From Chloroflexota bacterium (GTDB taxonomy: Bacteria; Chloroflexota; Anaerolineae; Anaerolineales; UBA11579), in NCBI GenBank assembly GCA_016191875.1, contig JACPVG010000010.1, positions 31,466 to 95,465 of the forward strand: a stretch of 64,000 nucleotides of DNA. Direction: 5' to 3'. The notes below the pieces were generated by a model that was not told the DNA's origin, ran no database searches, and saw nothing but the letters and a program-made list of their open reading frames with translations. Position numbers and translations under genes: made by a program. This document shows, one piece after another, positions 15,987-24,672 of this stretch (position 1 is its first letter; each line of letters begins with the position of its first letter).

Positions 15987-17440
15987 AACGCGGCGAATTC
16001 CTGGTTCTCGCGCTCCTGGCGGCGCTCTCCCTGCTCGGTTATCTGGTATGGAGCGCAGGGCGTTGCGGCCCCGGCTTCCCGCTCGACGATTCCTGGATTC
16101 ACCAGACGTATGCCCGCAATCTGGCGCAGCGTGGCGAGTGGTCGTTCAGCCCCGGCCAACCTTCGGCGGGGCTGACCGCGCCCCTGTGGGCGCTGCTACT
16201 GACGCCCGGCCACCTGCTGCGGCTTGGGCCGTTCTTCTGGGCCTTCCTGCTGGGCGGGCTGAGCCTGTTCGGGCTGGGGTGGGCGGCCGCGCGAACCTGG
16301 CCGCACCTGACTGCGGCGCGCCCAGGTTGGGGGTTGGCGGCCGGGGCGCTGCTGATCTTCGAGTGGCATCTGGTCTGGGCCGCGGCTTCCGGGATGGAGA
16401 CGGCGCTGTTCAGCCTGATGGCGCTGACGGCGCTCGGAATGGTGCTGCGTATAGCCAACAACGATGATCCGAGAAGCTGGCTGGGCCTGGGTGTGCTCAT
16501 CGGGCTTACGGCCTGGGTCCGGCCGGAAGGCGTGACGCTGCTGCCCGCGGCGGGGCTGGCGGCCCTGGTTTCGGGCGGGCGCGCCCGCCGGCTGGCGGCC
16601 CTGCTGGCCGGGTTTGCGTTCCTGTTCGTTCCGTATCTTTTCTTTAACAACTGGTTGGCCGGGGCCTGGTGGCCCAACACCTTTTACGCCAAGCAGGCCG
16701 AGTATGCCAGCCACCGCAGCCTGCCGCTGCTTGCGCGCCTTGCGCAGCAGGGCCTGTTGCCGCTGGTAGGGGTTGGCATCGTGCTGCTGCCGGGCTTCCT
16801 GTATCGCCTGTGGATGGCGGCGCGGCGGCGGGAATGGGGCGTGCTGCTGGGGGCGGCCTGGGCGCTGGGGCATCTGGCGTTGTACGCCGTGCGCCTGCCG
16901 GTGACCTTCCAGCATGGGCGCTATGCCATGCCCGCCATGCCGGTTTATTTCCTCTGGGGCCTCGCCGGGCTGGCCGAATGGGTAAAGCCTGAAGCGCGCC
17001 GCACCGGGCCGCGGCTGGCCAGCCGGTCCTGGCTGGCGCTCGTCCCGGCCCTGCTGGGGGCGTTCTACCTGCTGGGAGCGGACCAGTATGCCAGGGACGT
17101 GGGCGTCATCAACACCGAGATGGTGGCCGCGGCGCGCTGGGTCGCGGAGAACGCTGAAACTGGCGCGCGGGTGGCGGCGCACGACATCGGCGCGCTCGGC
17201 TACTACGCCGGGCGGCCGTTGCTGGATCTGGCCGGGCTGGTGTCGCCGGAGGTCATCCCCTTCATTCGGGATGAAGCCCGGCTGGCGGCGTACCTGGACG
17301 AACGCGGAGCGGACTATTTAGTGACGTTCCCGGGCTGGTATCCAGAACTGGTTGAGGGCAGGGAATTGCTGTTCACCACGGGCGGGCGGGCCAGCCCGGA
17401 ACAGGGCGGCGAGAACATGGCGGTCTACCGTTGGCCGTGA
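15983..17440 (+). CDS. GT-C type membrane glycosyltransferase-like protein
   Basis: A 485-residue polytopic protein translationally coupled to the preceding gene by a 4-bp overlap. GFPLDDSWIHQTYARNLAQ (D35-D36) is the GT-C first-loop motif, followed by FSPGQPSAGLTAPLW. About ten helices follow, then a soluble C-terminus with HDIGALGYYAGRPLLDLAGL, which also occurs in recognisable form in the gene at 9924-11492, so the two are paralogues. It ends the glycosyltransferase run. Confidence 0.83.
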   Translation: MKRGEFLVLALLAALSLLGYLVWSAGRCGPGFPLDDSWIHQTYARNLAQRGEWSFSPGQPSAGLTAPLWALLLTPGHLLRLGPFFWAFLLGGLSLFGLGWAAARTWPHLTAARPGWGLAAGALLIFEWHLVWAAASGMETALFSLMALTALGMVLRIANNDDPRSWLGLGVLIGLTAWVRPEGVTLLPAAGLAALVSGGRARRLAALLAGFAFLFVPYLFFNNWLAGAWWPNTFYAKQAEYASHRSLPLLARLAQQGLLPLVGVGIVLLPGFLYRLWMAARRREWGVLLGAAWALGHLALYAVRLPVTFQHGRYAMPAMPVYFLWGLAGLAEWVKPEARRTGPRLASRSWLALVPALLGAFYLLGADQYARDVGVINTEMVAAARWVAENAETGARVAAHDIGALGYYAGRPLLDLAGLVSPEVIPFIRDEARLAAYLDERGADYLVTFPGWYPELVEGRELLFTTGGRASPEQGGENMAVYRWP

Positions 17441-17587
17441 AAGCCTCCGCGTCTCTTTGGGCACGCGAGTAATGCAATCCTGTTTCAACACGCAGCGCAG
17501 AGGCATAGAGAACATACTTTGGACGGAGTCCGTAGTGGAGAGGGTGGCGCTTTCAGAAATGATCGCACCAGGTCAGTCTGCCGCCAA

Positions 17588-17616
17588 TTGCCCCGCATGG
17601 GTGGTTATGCTATACT
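17588..17616 (+). promoter_or_regulatory. Promoter of the two-component/Flp region
   Basis: TTGCCC (17588-17593), 17 bp, TATACT (17611-17616), about 50 bp upstream of the response-regulator start. Transcription would begin near 17623. Confidence 0.65.
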
Positions 17617-17663
17617 GATTTCATTCTTACGGCTATTGAGCCAATGAAATACTTGTGATCATC

Positions 17664-18374
17664 ATGGATCGAATCAAAATCGTCGTGGTGGATGACCATC
17701 CTCTTTTCCGGCAGGGCGTGGTGGATGCCCTTTCATTGGAAGACGATCTTGAAGTGGTGGGCCAGGCGGCCAGCGGGCAGGAAGCCCTCGATTTGCTGCG
17801 CAATGCCCACGCGGATATCGCCATCCTGGACGTGAACCTGCCCGAACTGAACGGCCAGCAAATCACCCGCCAACTCACGCTGGACCGCTCACCGACGCGG
17901 GTGATCCTGCTCACCGCCTACGACGACGTCGAACAGGTCATCCACGCCATGCGCGCCGGGGCCTACGCCTATTGCGCCAAGGACGTGGAGCCGCAGCGGC
18001 TGGTGGAAGTGATACACACCGTGACCCGGGGCGGCTACTACGTGGGCAGCATGGCCTACGACCAGGCCGGCATTGCCCGCTGGCTGGAGGAGCAGACCGA
18101 AAAAGCGGTGCGGCCCTACAGCGACCCCGGCGACCCGTTCCACCCGCTTTCCGGCCGCGAGATGGAAGTGCTGGAGAGCGTGACGTTGGGCAAGAGCAAC
18201 AAAGAGATCGCCAGCGACCTGGGCATCAGCCATCAGACGGTGAAGAATCACGTCACCGCCATTCTGAGAAAACTGGGCGTGGATGACCGCACGCAGGCCG
18301 CTGTGTATGCGCTCAAGCGCGGCTGGGTGCGCCTGTACAACGAAGACATGAAATCCACGTCTGCCGAGGAGTGA
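17664..18374 (+). CDS. NarL/LuxR-family response regulator
   Basis: About 236 residues from ATG 17664; a GTG at 17655 in the same frame is an alternative start. The receiver domain has acidic D10/D11, phospho-acceptor D56 (AILDVNLPE), a T in ILLTAYDD and a K in YCAKD. The C-terminal LuxR-type helix-turn-helix is at about 160-220 (LSGREMEVLESVTLGKSNKE and the ISHQTVKNHVTAIL recognition region). It binds DNA when phosphorylated by the partner kinase encoded 6 bp downstream. Its position just upstream of the flp/tad genes suggests control of pilus expression, which is an inference from position only. Confidence 0.94.
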   Translation: MDRIKIVVVDDHPLFRQGVVDALSLEDDLEVVGQAASGQEALDLLRNAHADIAILDVNLPELNGQQITRQLTLDRSPTRVILLTAYDDVEQVIHAMRAGAYAYCAKDVEPQRLVEVIHTVTRGGYYVGSMAYDQAGIARWLEEQTEKAVRPYSDPGDPFHPLSGREMEVLESVTLGKSNKEIASDLGISHQTVKNHVTAILRKLGVDDRTQAAVYALKRGWVRLYNEDMKSTSAEE

Positions 18375-18380
18375 ACGGGA

Positions 18381-19445
18381 ATGACGATGCAAGAGATTCC
18401 AGACGAGAAATCGGGCGGCGCCTGGGAATCGCTCTCGGCCGGCTTGCAGGAGCGGCTGGAACAGGCCCAGCGCGAGCTGCGCGAGATCGACCGCATGGTG
18501 GACCAGAGCAAGGGCGAGGTTGAAAAACTCGCCCAGCGTAACGCCACCATCACCACCCACCTGAACACCGTCCAGGGCCAGATCGGCTCCCTGCCGATCA
18601 GCGATGTCCAGACGGCTTACGATGCGGCGATGGATGCGCAGCAACGCCTGGTGGTGATGCGCAGCCAGTTGGAGAAACTGCAGAGCGAGCGGAATCACAT
18701 CGAGCGCGCCATCGGTCTGTTGAAGGAGATCCAGGCCAACCTTGACGGCGGAAGCGGGCAGGCGGCCGGTAACGGCGCGGGCGGCAAGTTCGCCACCGCC
18801 GAGATGCTCATTCAGAGCCAGGAAGCGGAACGCCAGCGGTTGTCGCGCCAGATGCACGACGGCCCGGCGCAGATGCTTTCCAACTTCATCCTCCAGACCG
18901 AGATTGCCATGCGGCTGTTCGACGTGGACCAGGCGCGCGCCCGTGAGGAACTCTCCAACCTCAAGGCGGCGGCTTCCACGGCTTTCGGGCAGGTGCGCGA
19001 TTTCATTTTCGAATTGCGCCCGATGATGCTGGATGACCTGGGTCTGGTGCCGACGGTTAAGAAGTACGCCGAGCAGTTCCGCGAGAAGACCGGCATGGAA
19101 TTGAGCGTCCAGGTCAGCGGCAACGAACGCAGGTTGGAATCCTACCTGGAAGTCATGATGTTCCGTACCGTGCAGGAACTGCTGAACAATTCTTCGCTGC
19201 ACAGCCAGGCCAGCCAGATCAAGGTGCACCTGGATATGGGCGCCGAGCAGGTGCGCCTGGAGGTGGAAGACAACGGCAAGGGTTTCGACACCGAAAAGGC
19301 CGAACGCACCGGTGGGCTGGGCATCACCCTGATTCGCGAGCGGGCCGACATGCTGGGCGGTTCGTTCAAGGTGGATAGCGTGATCGGCGAAGGGGCTCGC
19401 ATCACCCTGATTCTTCCGGCGGTTGATCTGAGCCCAGAGGCCTGA
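18381..19445 (+). CDS. DegS/NarX-type sensor histidine kinase, cytoplasmic
   Basis: 354 residues. No membrane segment. The N-terminal about 130 residues are predicted coiled coil (LQERLEQAQRELREIDRMV and similar heptads), then a HisKA_3 dimerisation/phosphorylation domain with RLSRQMHDGPAQML (H about 159) and a HATPase_c domain (ELLNNSSLHSQ, DNGKGFD, GGLGITLIRERADMLGG). This matches DegS-like kinases, soluble sensors with a coiled-coil input region. It pairs with the response regulator encoded immediately upstream. What it senses is unknown. Confidence 0.93.
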   Translation: MTMQEIPDEKSGGAWESLSAGLQERLEQAQRELREIDRMVDQSKGEVEKLAQRNATITTHLNTVQGQIGSLPISDVQTAYDAAMDAQQRLVVMRSQLEKLQSERNHIERAIGLLKEIQANLDGGSGQAAGNGAGGKFATAEMLIQSQEAERQRLSRQMHDGPAQMLSNFILQTEIAMRLFDVDQARAREELSNLKAAASTAFGQVRDFIFELRPMMLDDLGLVPTVKKYAEQFREKTGMELSVQVSGNERRLESYLEVMMFRTVQELLNNSSLHSQASQIKVHLDMGAEQVRLEVEDNGKGFDTEKAERTGGLGITLIRERADMLGGSFKVDSVIGEGARITLILPAVDLSPEA

Positions 19446-19498
19446 GCCTGCGCCGGGGGCTGTAATGATTTTGTAAGGTCGCTGGAACCGCGATACTA

Positions 19499-19528
19499 TT
19501 GCCACAACGTGCGAAATCTGCGTATAAT
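19499..19528 (+). promoter_or_regulatory. Promoter of the flp pilin gene
   Basis: TTGCCA (19499-19504), 18 bp, and a perfect TATAAT (19523-19528). An overlapping weaker promoter, TTGTAA with TACTAT, lies just upstream. The leader of about 50 nt ends with AAAGGAGGT, a strong ribosome site, as expected for an abundant pilin. Confidence 0.65.
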
Positions 19529-19583
19529 AGTGCGTAACTCTGATTATGGTCAGAGTAATGCCAGAGGAAAGGAGGTGCCTGCC

Positions 19584-19730
19584 ATGTTATTCGCTCCGAA
19601 AGAGAAAGGCCAGGGTCTGGTCGAGTACGCTCTGATCCTCGTCCTGGTTGCGATCGTCGTCATCGTCGTGTTGGCCCTGCTCGGCCCGGCGATCGGTCGC
19701 GTGTTCTCCAACATCATCACCTCCATCTAA
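19584..19730 (+). CDS. flp: Flp/Fap-type pilin (type IVb prepilin)
   Basis: A 48-residue prepilin starting at ATG 19584, 7 bp after the GGAGGT. After the short leader MLFAPKEKG comes QGLVEYALILVLVA: cleavage after the Gly would leave a mature pilin with Glu at position 5 and Tyr at 6, the Flp signature, then one long hydrophobic helix and a short GPAIGRVFSNIITSI tail. It is the major subunit of the Tad pilus whose assembly proteins follow at 20257-26638. No prepilin peptidase (TadV/CpaA) is in the window. A strong terminator follows, so the pilin is probably transcribed separately from cpaB. Confidence 0.93.
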   Translation: MLFAPKEKGQGLVEYALILVLVAIVVIVVLALLGPAIGRVFSNIITSI

Positions 19731-19851
19731 TCGCTATGCGTTTGCGATGGCCAGAGGCCGAGGCCTGGTGAGTGCGACAATCCATTTTCAGGGCCTTCGT
19801 CCGTCATCACTGATAATGCCCGGCCCGGCCTAGAGATGATCGCGAGAACAA

Positions 19852-19887
19852 CGGGGCGCTGTGAAACCACAGCGCCCCGCCTTTTTC
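19852..19887 (+). terminator. Rho-independent terminator after flp
   Basis: A perfect 12-bp stem CGGGGCGCTGTG (19852-19863) with CACAGCGCCCCG (19868-19879), an AAAC loop and CCTTTTTCT after it. It separates the pilin transcript from the assembly genes. Confidence 0.92.
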
Positions 19888-19919
19888 TAACCGACCATTG
19901 TCGCCATCGCGCGCTCAGT

Positions 19920-19969
19920 AGTTGGCCGTAAGAGTTTAGAATTTCGTCGGAGAAGAACAACGGCCAACT
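19920..19969 (+). repeat. 50-bp repeat with inverted ends, copy A
   Basis: Begins AGTTGGCCG and ends CGGCCAACT (perfect 9-bp inverted ends). It aligns without gaps with copies at 28099-28148 (same strand) and 22887-22936 (opposite strand); all three are exactly 50 bp. Confidence 0.85.
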
Positions 19970-20186
19970 ATCTAAAAGTAGTCCTGATGGCTTTCCAAGA
20001 GCGAACATGCCCAATATTGAAGTCCTTCTAGTAAAGAAACTTCCGATGGACTACTTCACGCCAGACGGGGCGGAATTTTAGTGGCGCAACCAGACGTTAT
20101 CAGGTAGACTTGGCGCATATTCATTCACTGTGCATCATCGGTTATCAAGCATCGTTCACGTCAACAGCATAGTACCCATGTCCGGC

Positions 20187-20214
20187 TTGACGGGCGTTTG
20201 CGCGTCGGTAGGAT
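20187..20214 (+). promoter_or_regulatory. Putative promoter of the cpaB-tadC operon
   Basis: TTGACG (20187-20192), 16 bp, TAGGAT (20209-20214), about 45 bp upstream of the cpaB ATG. An AAAAAAGGAGG lies between it and the start. Confidence 0.5.
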
Positions 20215-20256
20215 GGGCGCTGATATTGTGTCAAAAAAGGAGGCAGAGGAGCCACC

Positions 20257-21441
20257 ATGCGTTTAGGCAGAATGTTGATCCTAGTTGCGATTGTCCTCGT
20301 CGTGGTACTGGGGCTGGTGTTCGTGTTGTCGAGCACCATCGGCGGCGGCGGGGGAGACGTCACCCCGACCCCGGAAGTCGTGTTGAACCATGTGGTGGTG
20401 CTGGCCCAGCCGGTTTCGCGCGGCGAACGGCTGACCGCCGAAAAGCTCACCTCCTTTGAATTCCCGCAGGAGCGCATCCCGCCGACCATGTTCACCGACG
20501 TTACCACGGTGGTCGGCAAGATCGCCCGCTTCGACATGGGCGCGGGCACGTTCCTTACCCAGTCCATGGTTCTGGACGATCCCGGCCAGCTGGATACGGC
20601 CACCGGCTCCGACCATGCCCTGCTCATCCCGCCCGGTATGGTGGCCTTCCCAATCCCCATCAGCCGCTTCTCCAGCGTGGCCTGGGGCCTGCAGCGCGGC
20701 GACCGGGTGAACGTGATCGCCACCCTGCTGTTCGTGGACCTCGACACCCAGTTCCAGACCCTGCTGCCCAACGAAACCTCCGCCATCGTGCCGCCGGGGC
20801 AGAGCCTGCTGCTGACCGTGGAGAGCGAAGAAGGCGAGGGCGCCGTCGCAGTCGATTCGGAATTCGCCGGCGACCTGAACAACCTGGTGGCGACCATCAT
20901 CTCGGCCGGACAGGTGGGCCGGGTGGGCCGCGCTGAACTTGATTCGGTGCTCAACCAGCCGTTCTACCTGGTGCCCTCCGAATTTGCCCAGCGCCCGCGG
21001 CTGGTGAGCCAGACGGTGATGCAGAATGTGGTGGTCTTGCAGATGGGCACCTTCCCGCTCCCGGAGGACGAGGCCGCGGTTCAGCCCACGCCGGACCCGA
21101 ACGACCCGAATGCCCAGGCGCAGGCCCAGAACCAGGCCGCAGCGGAGGCTGAGGCCGCGGCGGTCGAAACGCCGCCGCCCGATATCATCACGCTGATCGT
21201 GTCGCCGCAGGATGCCGTTACGCTCAATTACCTGCTCTACTCTGGCGCGGAACTCACGCTGGCGTTGCGCTCGGCTTCGGACACGAGCACCACGCCCACG
21301 CAGGCCGTGACGCTGCAGTTCCTGCTGGATACCTACCAGATCCCTGTGCCGACCCGCCTGCCTTATGGCCTGACGCCCCGGCTGGATGTGCTGCTGCCCC
21401 CGGTTCTGGAGAACGACATCCCCACCACGCCGAGGCCCTAG
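20257..21441 (+). CDS. cpaB: Flp pilus assembly protein CpaB/RcpC
   Basis: 394 residues. A membrane anchor at about 5-26 is followed by a SAF/antifreeze-like domain at about 45-115 (VVVLAQPVSRGERLTAEKL, then ARFDMGAGTFLTQSMV) and a CpaB C-terminal domain. An Ala/Gln/Glu-rich linker at about 275-308 precedes the last beta region. In diderm bacteria CpaB/RcpC works with the outer-membrane secretin CpaC/RcpA; no secretin gene is visible here, as expected for a single-membrane cell envelope. It opens the assembly operon, and the GGAGG-led start is well supported. Confidence 0.9.
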   Translation: MRLGRMLILVAIVLVVVLGLVFVLSSTIGGGGGDVTPTPEVVLNHVVVLAQPVSRGERLTAEKLTSFEFPQERIPPTMFTDVTTVVGKIARFDMGAGTFLTQSMVLDDPGQLDTATGSDHALLIPPGMVAFPIPISRFSSVAWGLQRGDRVNVIATLLFVDLDTQFQTLLPNETSAIVPPGQSLLLTVESEEGEGAVAVDSEFAGDLNNLVATIISAGQVGRVGRAELDSVLNQPFYLVPSEFAQRPRLVSQTVMQNVVVLQMGTFPLPEDEAAVQPTPDPNDPNAQAQAQNQAAAEAEAAAVETPPPDIITLIVSPQDAVTLNYLLYSGAELTLALRSASDTSTTPTQAVTLQFLLDTYQIPVPTRLPYGLTPRLDVLLPPVLENDIPTTPRP

Positions 21442-21565
21442 ACCGGCAGGGGTCTGAAACGCACGCTTACCAACCCAAGTTGCCACCCTGGCAGCCCAGC
21501 CCCCGTGCGGGGTGTTAGCCGGGCGGCCAGGGCGGCAACTTGAAGAATCTTGTGGAGTGATCGGC

Positions 21566-22804
21566 ATGGCCGACGCAGCAAAAATCCGAGTGGTCATCGT
21601 GGACGATATCGCGGAAACCCGCGAGAACATCCGCAAACTGCTCCAGTTCGAACCGGATGTTGAGGTCGTGGGCGTTGCCCGCACTGGCAAGGAAGGCATC
21701 CAGGTGGCCAGCGAGACCCAGCCGCATGTGATTCTGATGGACATCAACATGCCGGACATGGACGGTATCACGGCCACCGAGCAGATCCGGGCCAAATTGC
21801 CCGGAGTGCAGATCATCATCCTCTCGGTGCAGAGCGATTCCAACTACCTGCGGCGGGCGATGCTGGCCGGAGCCCGCGACTTCCTCACCAAGCCGCCCGA
21901 CCTGGACGAACTGACCGCAGCCATCCGCCGGGCCGGCCAGATGGCTGCGGTGGAACAGGCTAAATCCGCGGCGACGGCCGCGATCCTCTCTTCGCCGGGC
22001 GGCGTGGCCGCCGCGGGAGGCTTCCGCGGCGGGTTGCCATTTGGCAAGATCATCACCGTGTACGCGCCGAAGGGCGGCGCCGGCTCCACCACGGTGGCCG
22101 TCAACCTGGCCGTGGCGATGCACTCGGCCGAGAAGCCGGTGGTAGCCGTGGACGGACGCTTGCAGTTCGGCGACCTGTCGTTCTTCTTCAACGAGCAGGG
22201 CCGCAACAACGTGGCTGACCTGGCCCCGCGCGGCGATGAGCTGGATGTGGAAGTGGTTGAAGAAGTATTGCTGAAGCACAAGGATACGGATATCCGCATC
22301 CTGGCCGCGCCGCCGCGCCCGGAGCAGGCCGAGGCTGTCACCGGCGAACAGTTTGGCAAGATCCTCGTGTATCTCAAGACGATGTATCCGTACATCCTGG
22401 TGGACACAGGCTCACAGCTGGATGATGTCACCCTGGCGGCCATCGATGCTTCGGATATCATCCTGTTGCTCACCACCCAGGATATCCCTTCGATCAAGAA
22501 CATCCGCCTGTTTCTCGACCTCGCCAATGCTCTGGGAATCCAGAAGAATCAGATCATGATGGCGATGAACCGCTATGACAAACGCCGCAGCATTACGCCG
22601 GAGCGGGTGGCGGATATCACCAAACAGGAACTCTCCTCGATCATTCCGCTGGAAGAGCGCCTGGTCGTGCCGGCCATGGACCGTGGCGCGCCCTTCCTGC
22701 TCCAGGGCCGCAACAACCCGGTCGCCAAGGGCATCACCGATCTGGCGGATGCGGTAGTGAACCGCCTGAAAGAGCTGGAAGAGGCCGAAACCTCGCCGGT
22801 CTGA
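21566..22804 (+). CDS. tadZ: Receiver-domain TadZ/CpaE-like ATPase of the Flp pilus
   Basis: About 412 residues from ATG 21566. The receiver domain at 7-125 has D13/D14, acceptor D59 (VILMDINMPDMDG) and the FLTKPPDLDEL lysine region. The ParA/MinD-like ATPase domain starts at about 158 with YAPKGGAGSTT: the P-loop lacks the usual lysine before ST, a known peculiarity of the TadZ/CpaE branch. TadZ localises the pilus machine to its site in the cell. It is preceded by cpaB and followed by cpaF after a repeat-filled gap. Confidence 0.92.
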   Translation: MADAAKIRVVIVDDIAETRENIRKLLQFEPDVEVVGVARTGKEGIQVASETQPHVILMDINMPDMDGITATEQIRAKLPGVQIIILSVQSDSNYLRRAMLAGARDFLTKPPDLDELTAAIRRAGQMAAVEQAKSAATAAILSSPGGVAAAGGFRGGLPFGKIITVYAPKGGAGSTTVAVNLAVAMHSAEKPVVAVDGRLQFGDLSFFFNEQGRNNVADLAPRGDELDVEVVEEVLLKHKDTDIRILAAPPRPEQAEAVTGEQFGKILVYLKTMYPYILVDTGSQLDDVTLAAIDASDIILLLTTQDIPSIKNIRLFLDLANALGIQKNQIMMAMNRYDKRRSITPERVADITKQELSSIIPLEERLVVPAMDRGAPFLLQGRNNPVAKGITDLADAVVNRLKELEEAETSPV

Positions 22805-22881
22805 GTAGCCCGCTGAAACTCTTTTTGCAAAGGCCCCGACCTCCCAGAGTGACTCTCCTCGCAAGATGCCTATGGGCTACT
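22804..22881 (+). repeat. Stop-codon-abutting repeat, copy 1 (78 bp)
   Basis: Runs from AGTAGCCC, whose first A is the last base of the tadZ stop codon, to GGGCTACT: perfect 8-bp inverted ends. The first half is closely similar to 29694-29735 after folE. Confidence 0.75.
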
Positions 22882-22886
22882 TCTCT

Positions 22887-22936
22887 AGTTGGTCGCCGTT
22901 CCTCTCCGATGGATTTCAAAATTCTTGCGGCCAACT
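22887..22936 (-). repeat. 50-bp repeat with inverted ends, copy C
   Basis: Reverse orientation relative to copies A and B. Ends AGTTGGTCG / CGGCCAACT with one mismatch. It sits 5 bp after the stop-codon-abutting repeat, so the two families are adjacent here. Confidence 0.82.
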
Positions 22937-23184
22937 ACTTGGCCGTCGCCGGGCTGTCACCCGCATGCCATGCGGGTAAGTGGGTTCTGCCGGCTGGCGG
23001 CAACATCGAAATGAACCAGGAAAGCGCCGCAGCCAGGAACCGGAAGCCGGGCAGGGGACGTATGTGCTGGCCGGATAGTTGGTATATAATGAGAGTGATG
23101 TTGTCCTAAAGCATGGCAGCCGGGGCGCAGGTGAATTCCGCATTCAGCGGGTAGGACGCTTCCGGATGCCAGGAGATTTGAATT
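22937..23184. other. Intergenic region before cpaF
   Basis: No gene. A TATAAT at 23085-23090 with a poor -35 could restart transcription of cpaF-tadB-tadC, which is plausible because two structured repeats separate it from tadZ. The cpaF start is preceded by AGGAG. Confidence 0.45.
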
Positions 23185-24639
23185 ATGTCGCTGCTGAAAC
23201 GATTGGAACAGGGGCAGGGCAAAGAAAAACCCGAGAAACCCCAGGCTGCGCCCGCGGGCCTGCCGGGAGGCGGCTCGCCTCCCCCAGCGGGCCAGCCCGG
23301 AGGCGGCGAGGGCGGCTCGCGTCTGGCTTCGCTCCAGCAGCGCAGGAGCGGTCCGGCCGGCGCCGAAGGCGCACGCGATACCTATTTCGACCTCAAAACC
23401 CGCGTACAGAACCGGTTGCTGGCGGAACTCGACCCCAGCATGGATGTGACCCGCGTGGCCGAAGTTCGCAAGGCCATCCAGGAACTGTTCGAACAGATCC
23501 TCTCGGAAGAGAGCATCGTGCTTTCGCGGCCGGAACGCGCCCGTCTGTTCGAGGCCATCGTGGCCGAGATCATCGGCTTCGGGCCGCTGCAGCCGCTGCT
23601 GGAAGATGAAAGCGTCACCGAAATCATGGTGAACGGGGCCAAGAACATCTATGTGGAACGCAAGGGCCGCCTGCACCGGGTTCCGGTCACATTTGAGAGT
23701 GACGACCACGTCATGCGCATCATCGACCGCATCGTTGCCCCGCTCGGCCGCCGCATCGACGAATCCAGCCCTTATGTGGATGCCCGTCTGCCGGATGGTT
23801 CGCGCGTCAATGCGGTCATCCCGCCCATTTCGCTGGTCGGCCCGTCGCTCACCATCCGTATCTTCGCCAAATCGCCCATCACGGTCGAGCAGTTGATTGG
23901 TTTTGGGGCCATCACCCCGGAAGCCATGCAGTTCCTGAAGGCCTGTGTGGAGGCGCGCCTGAACATCGTGGTTTCGGGCGGCACCGGCTCCGGCAAGACC
24001 ACTATGCTGAACATCCTTTCCGGCTTCATCCCGGATGATGAACGCATCGTGACCATTGAGAACGCCGCCGAACTGCAACTGCGCCAGGACCATGTCGTCA
24101 CGCTGGAATCGCGCCCGCCCAACATCGAAGGGCGCGGCGAAGTGACCATCCAGCACCTGGTGATCAACTCGCTGCGTATGCGCCCCGACCGGGTGGTGGT
24201 CGGCGAGATCCGCGATGGCGCGGCGCTGGACATGCTCCAGGCGATGAACACCGGTCACGATGGTTCCATGACCACCGCCCACTCCAACGGCCCGCGCGAT
24301 ACGATCTCACGTATCGAAACCATGTGTCTGATGGCCGGTTTCGACCTGCCGGTGCGCGCCATCCGCGAGCAGATTTCATCGGCGGTAGACGTGATTCTGC
24401 ACTCCGAGCGCCTGCGCGACGGAACCCGTAAAACGGTCAACATCACCGAGGTGGCCGGCATGGAAGGCGACGTGGTGACCCTGACCGACCTGTTCATCTT
24501 TGAGCAGACCGGCTACGAAGGCGGCAAGGTGGCGGGACGTTTGCGCCCGACCGGCCTGCGCCCCAAGTTCATGGACAAGATCGAAGCGGCGGGTATCCAT
24601 CTGCCAGCCTCGATCTTCGGGATGGGCCGCACCCGCTAA
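23185..24639 (+). CDS. cpaF: Flp pilus assembly ATPase CpaF/TadA
   Basis: 484 residues, a type II/IV secretion-superfamily ATPase that powers Flp pilus assembly. A Gly/Pro-rich N-terminal extension at about 15-60 precedes the N-terminal domain (GFGPLQPLLEDESVTEIMVNG style, about 130-155). Walker A SGGTGSGKTT is at about 261-270, followed by the TIENAAELQL Asp-box equivalent, and MRPDRVVVGEIRDGAALDML with the Walker B and His boxes at about 330-350. TGHDGSMTTAHSN follows. It is followed by tadB with a 33-bp gap. Confidence 0.96.
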   Translation: MSLLKRLEQGQGKEKPEKPQAAPAGLPGGGSPPPAGQPGGGEGGSRLASLQQRRSGPAGAEGARDTYFDLKTRVQNRLLAELDPSMDVTRVAEVRKAIQELFEQILSEESIVLSRPERARLFEAIVAEIIGFGPLQPLLEDESVTEIMVNGAKNIYVERKGRLHRVPVTFESDDHVMRIIDRIVAPLGRRIDESSPYVDARLPDGSRVNAVIPPISLVGPSLTIRIFAKSPITVEQLIGFGAITPEAMQFLKACVEARLNIVVSGGTGSGKTTMLNILSGFIPDDERIVTIENAAELQLRQDHVVTLESRPPNIEGRGEVTIQHLVINSLRMRPDRVVVGEIRDGAALDMLQAMNTGHDGSMTTAHSNGPRDTISRIETMCLMAGFDLPVRAIREQISSAVDVILHSERLRDGTRKTVNITEVAGMEGDVVTLTDLFIFEQTGYEGGKVAGRLRPTGLRPKFMDKIEAAGIHLPASIFGMGRTR

Positions 24640-24672
24640 GGCGGCCCGGCGCCATTCGAAGGAAGACGCAGG

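Larger units (their letters stand above)
19731..20186. other. Gene-free interval between flp and cpaB
   Basis: This interval of about 450 bp contains the flp terminator (19852-19887), a 50-bp repeat element (19920-19969) and otherwise no supported gene. A 24-codon ORF at 20007-20081 has no ribosome site and was not accepted. Confidence 0.6.

Noticed and set aside
20007..20081. 24-codon ORF starting MPNIEVLLVKK in the flp-cpaB gap
   Set aside because: No ribosome site, no family resemblance, and adjacent to a repeat element.
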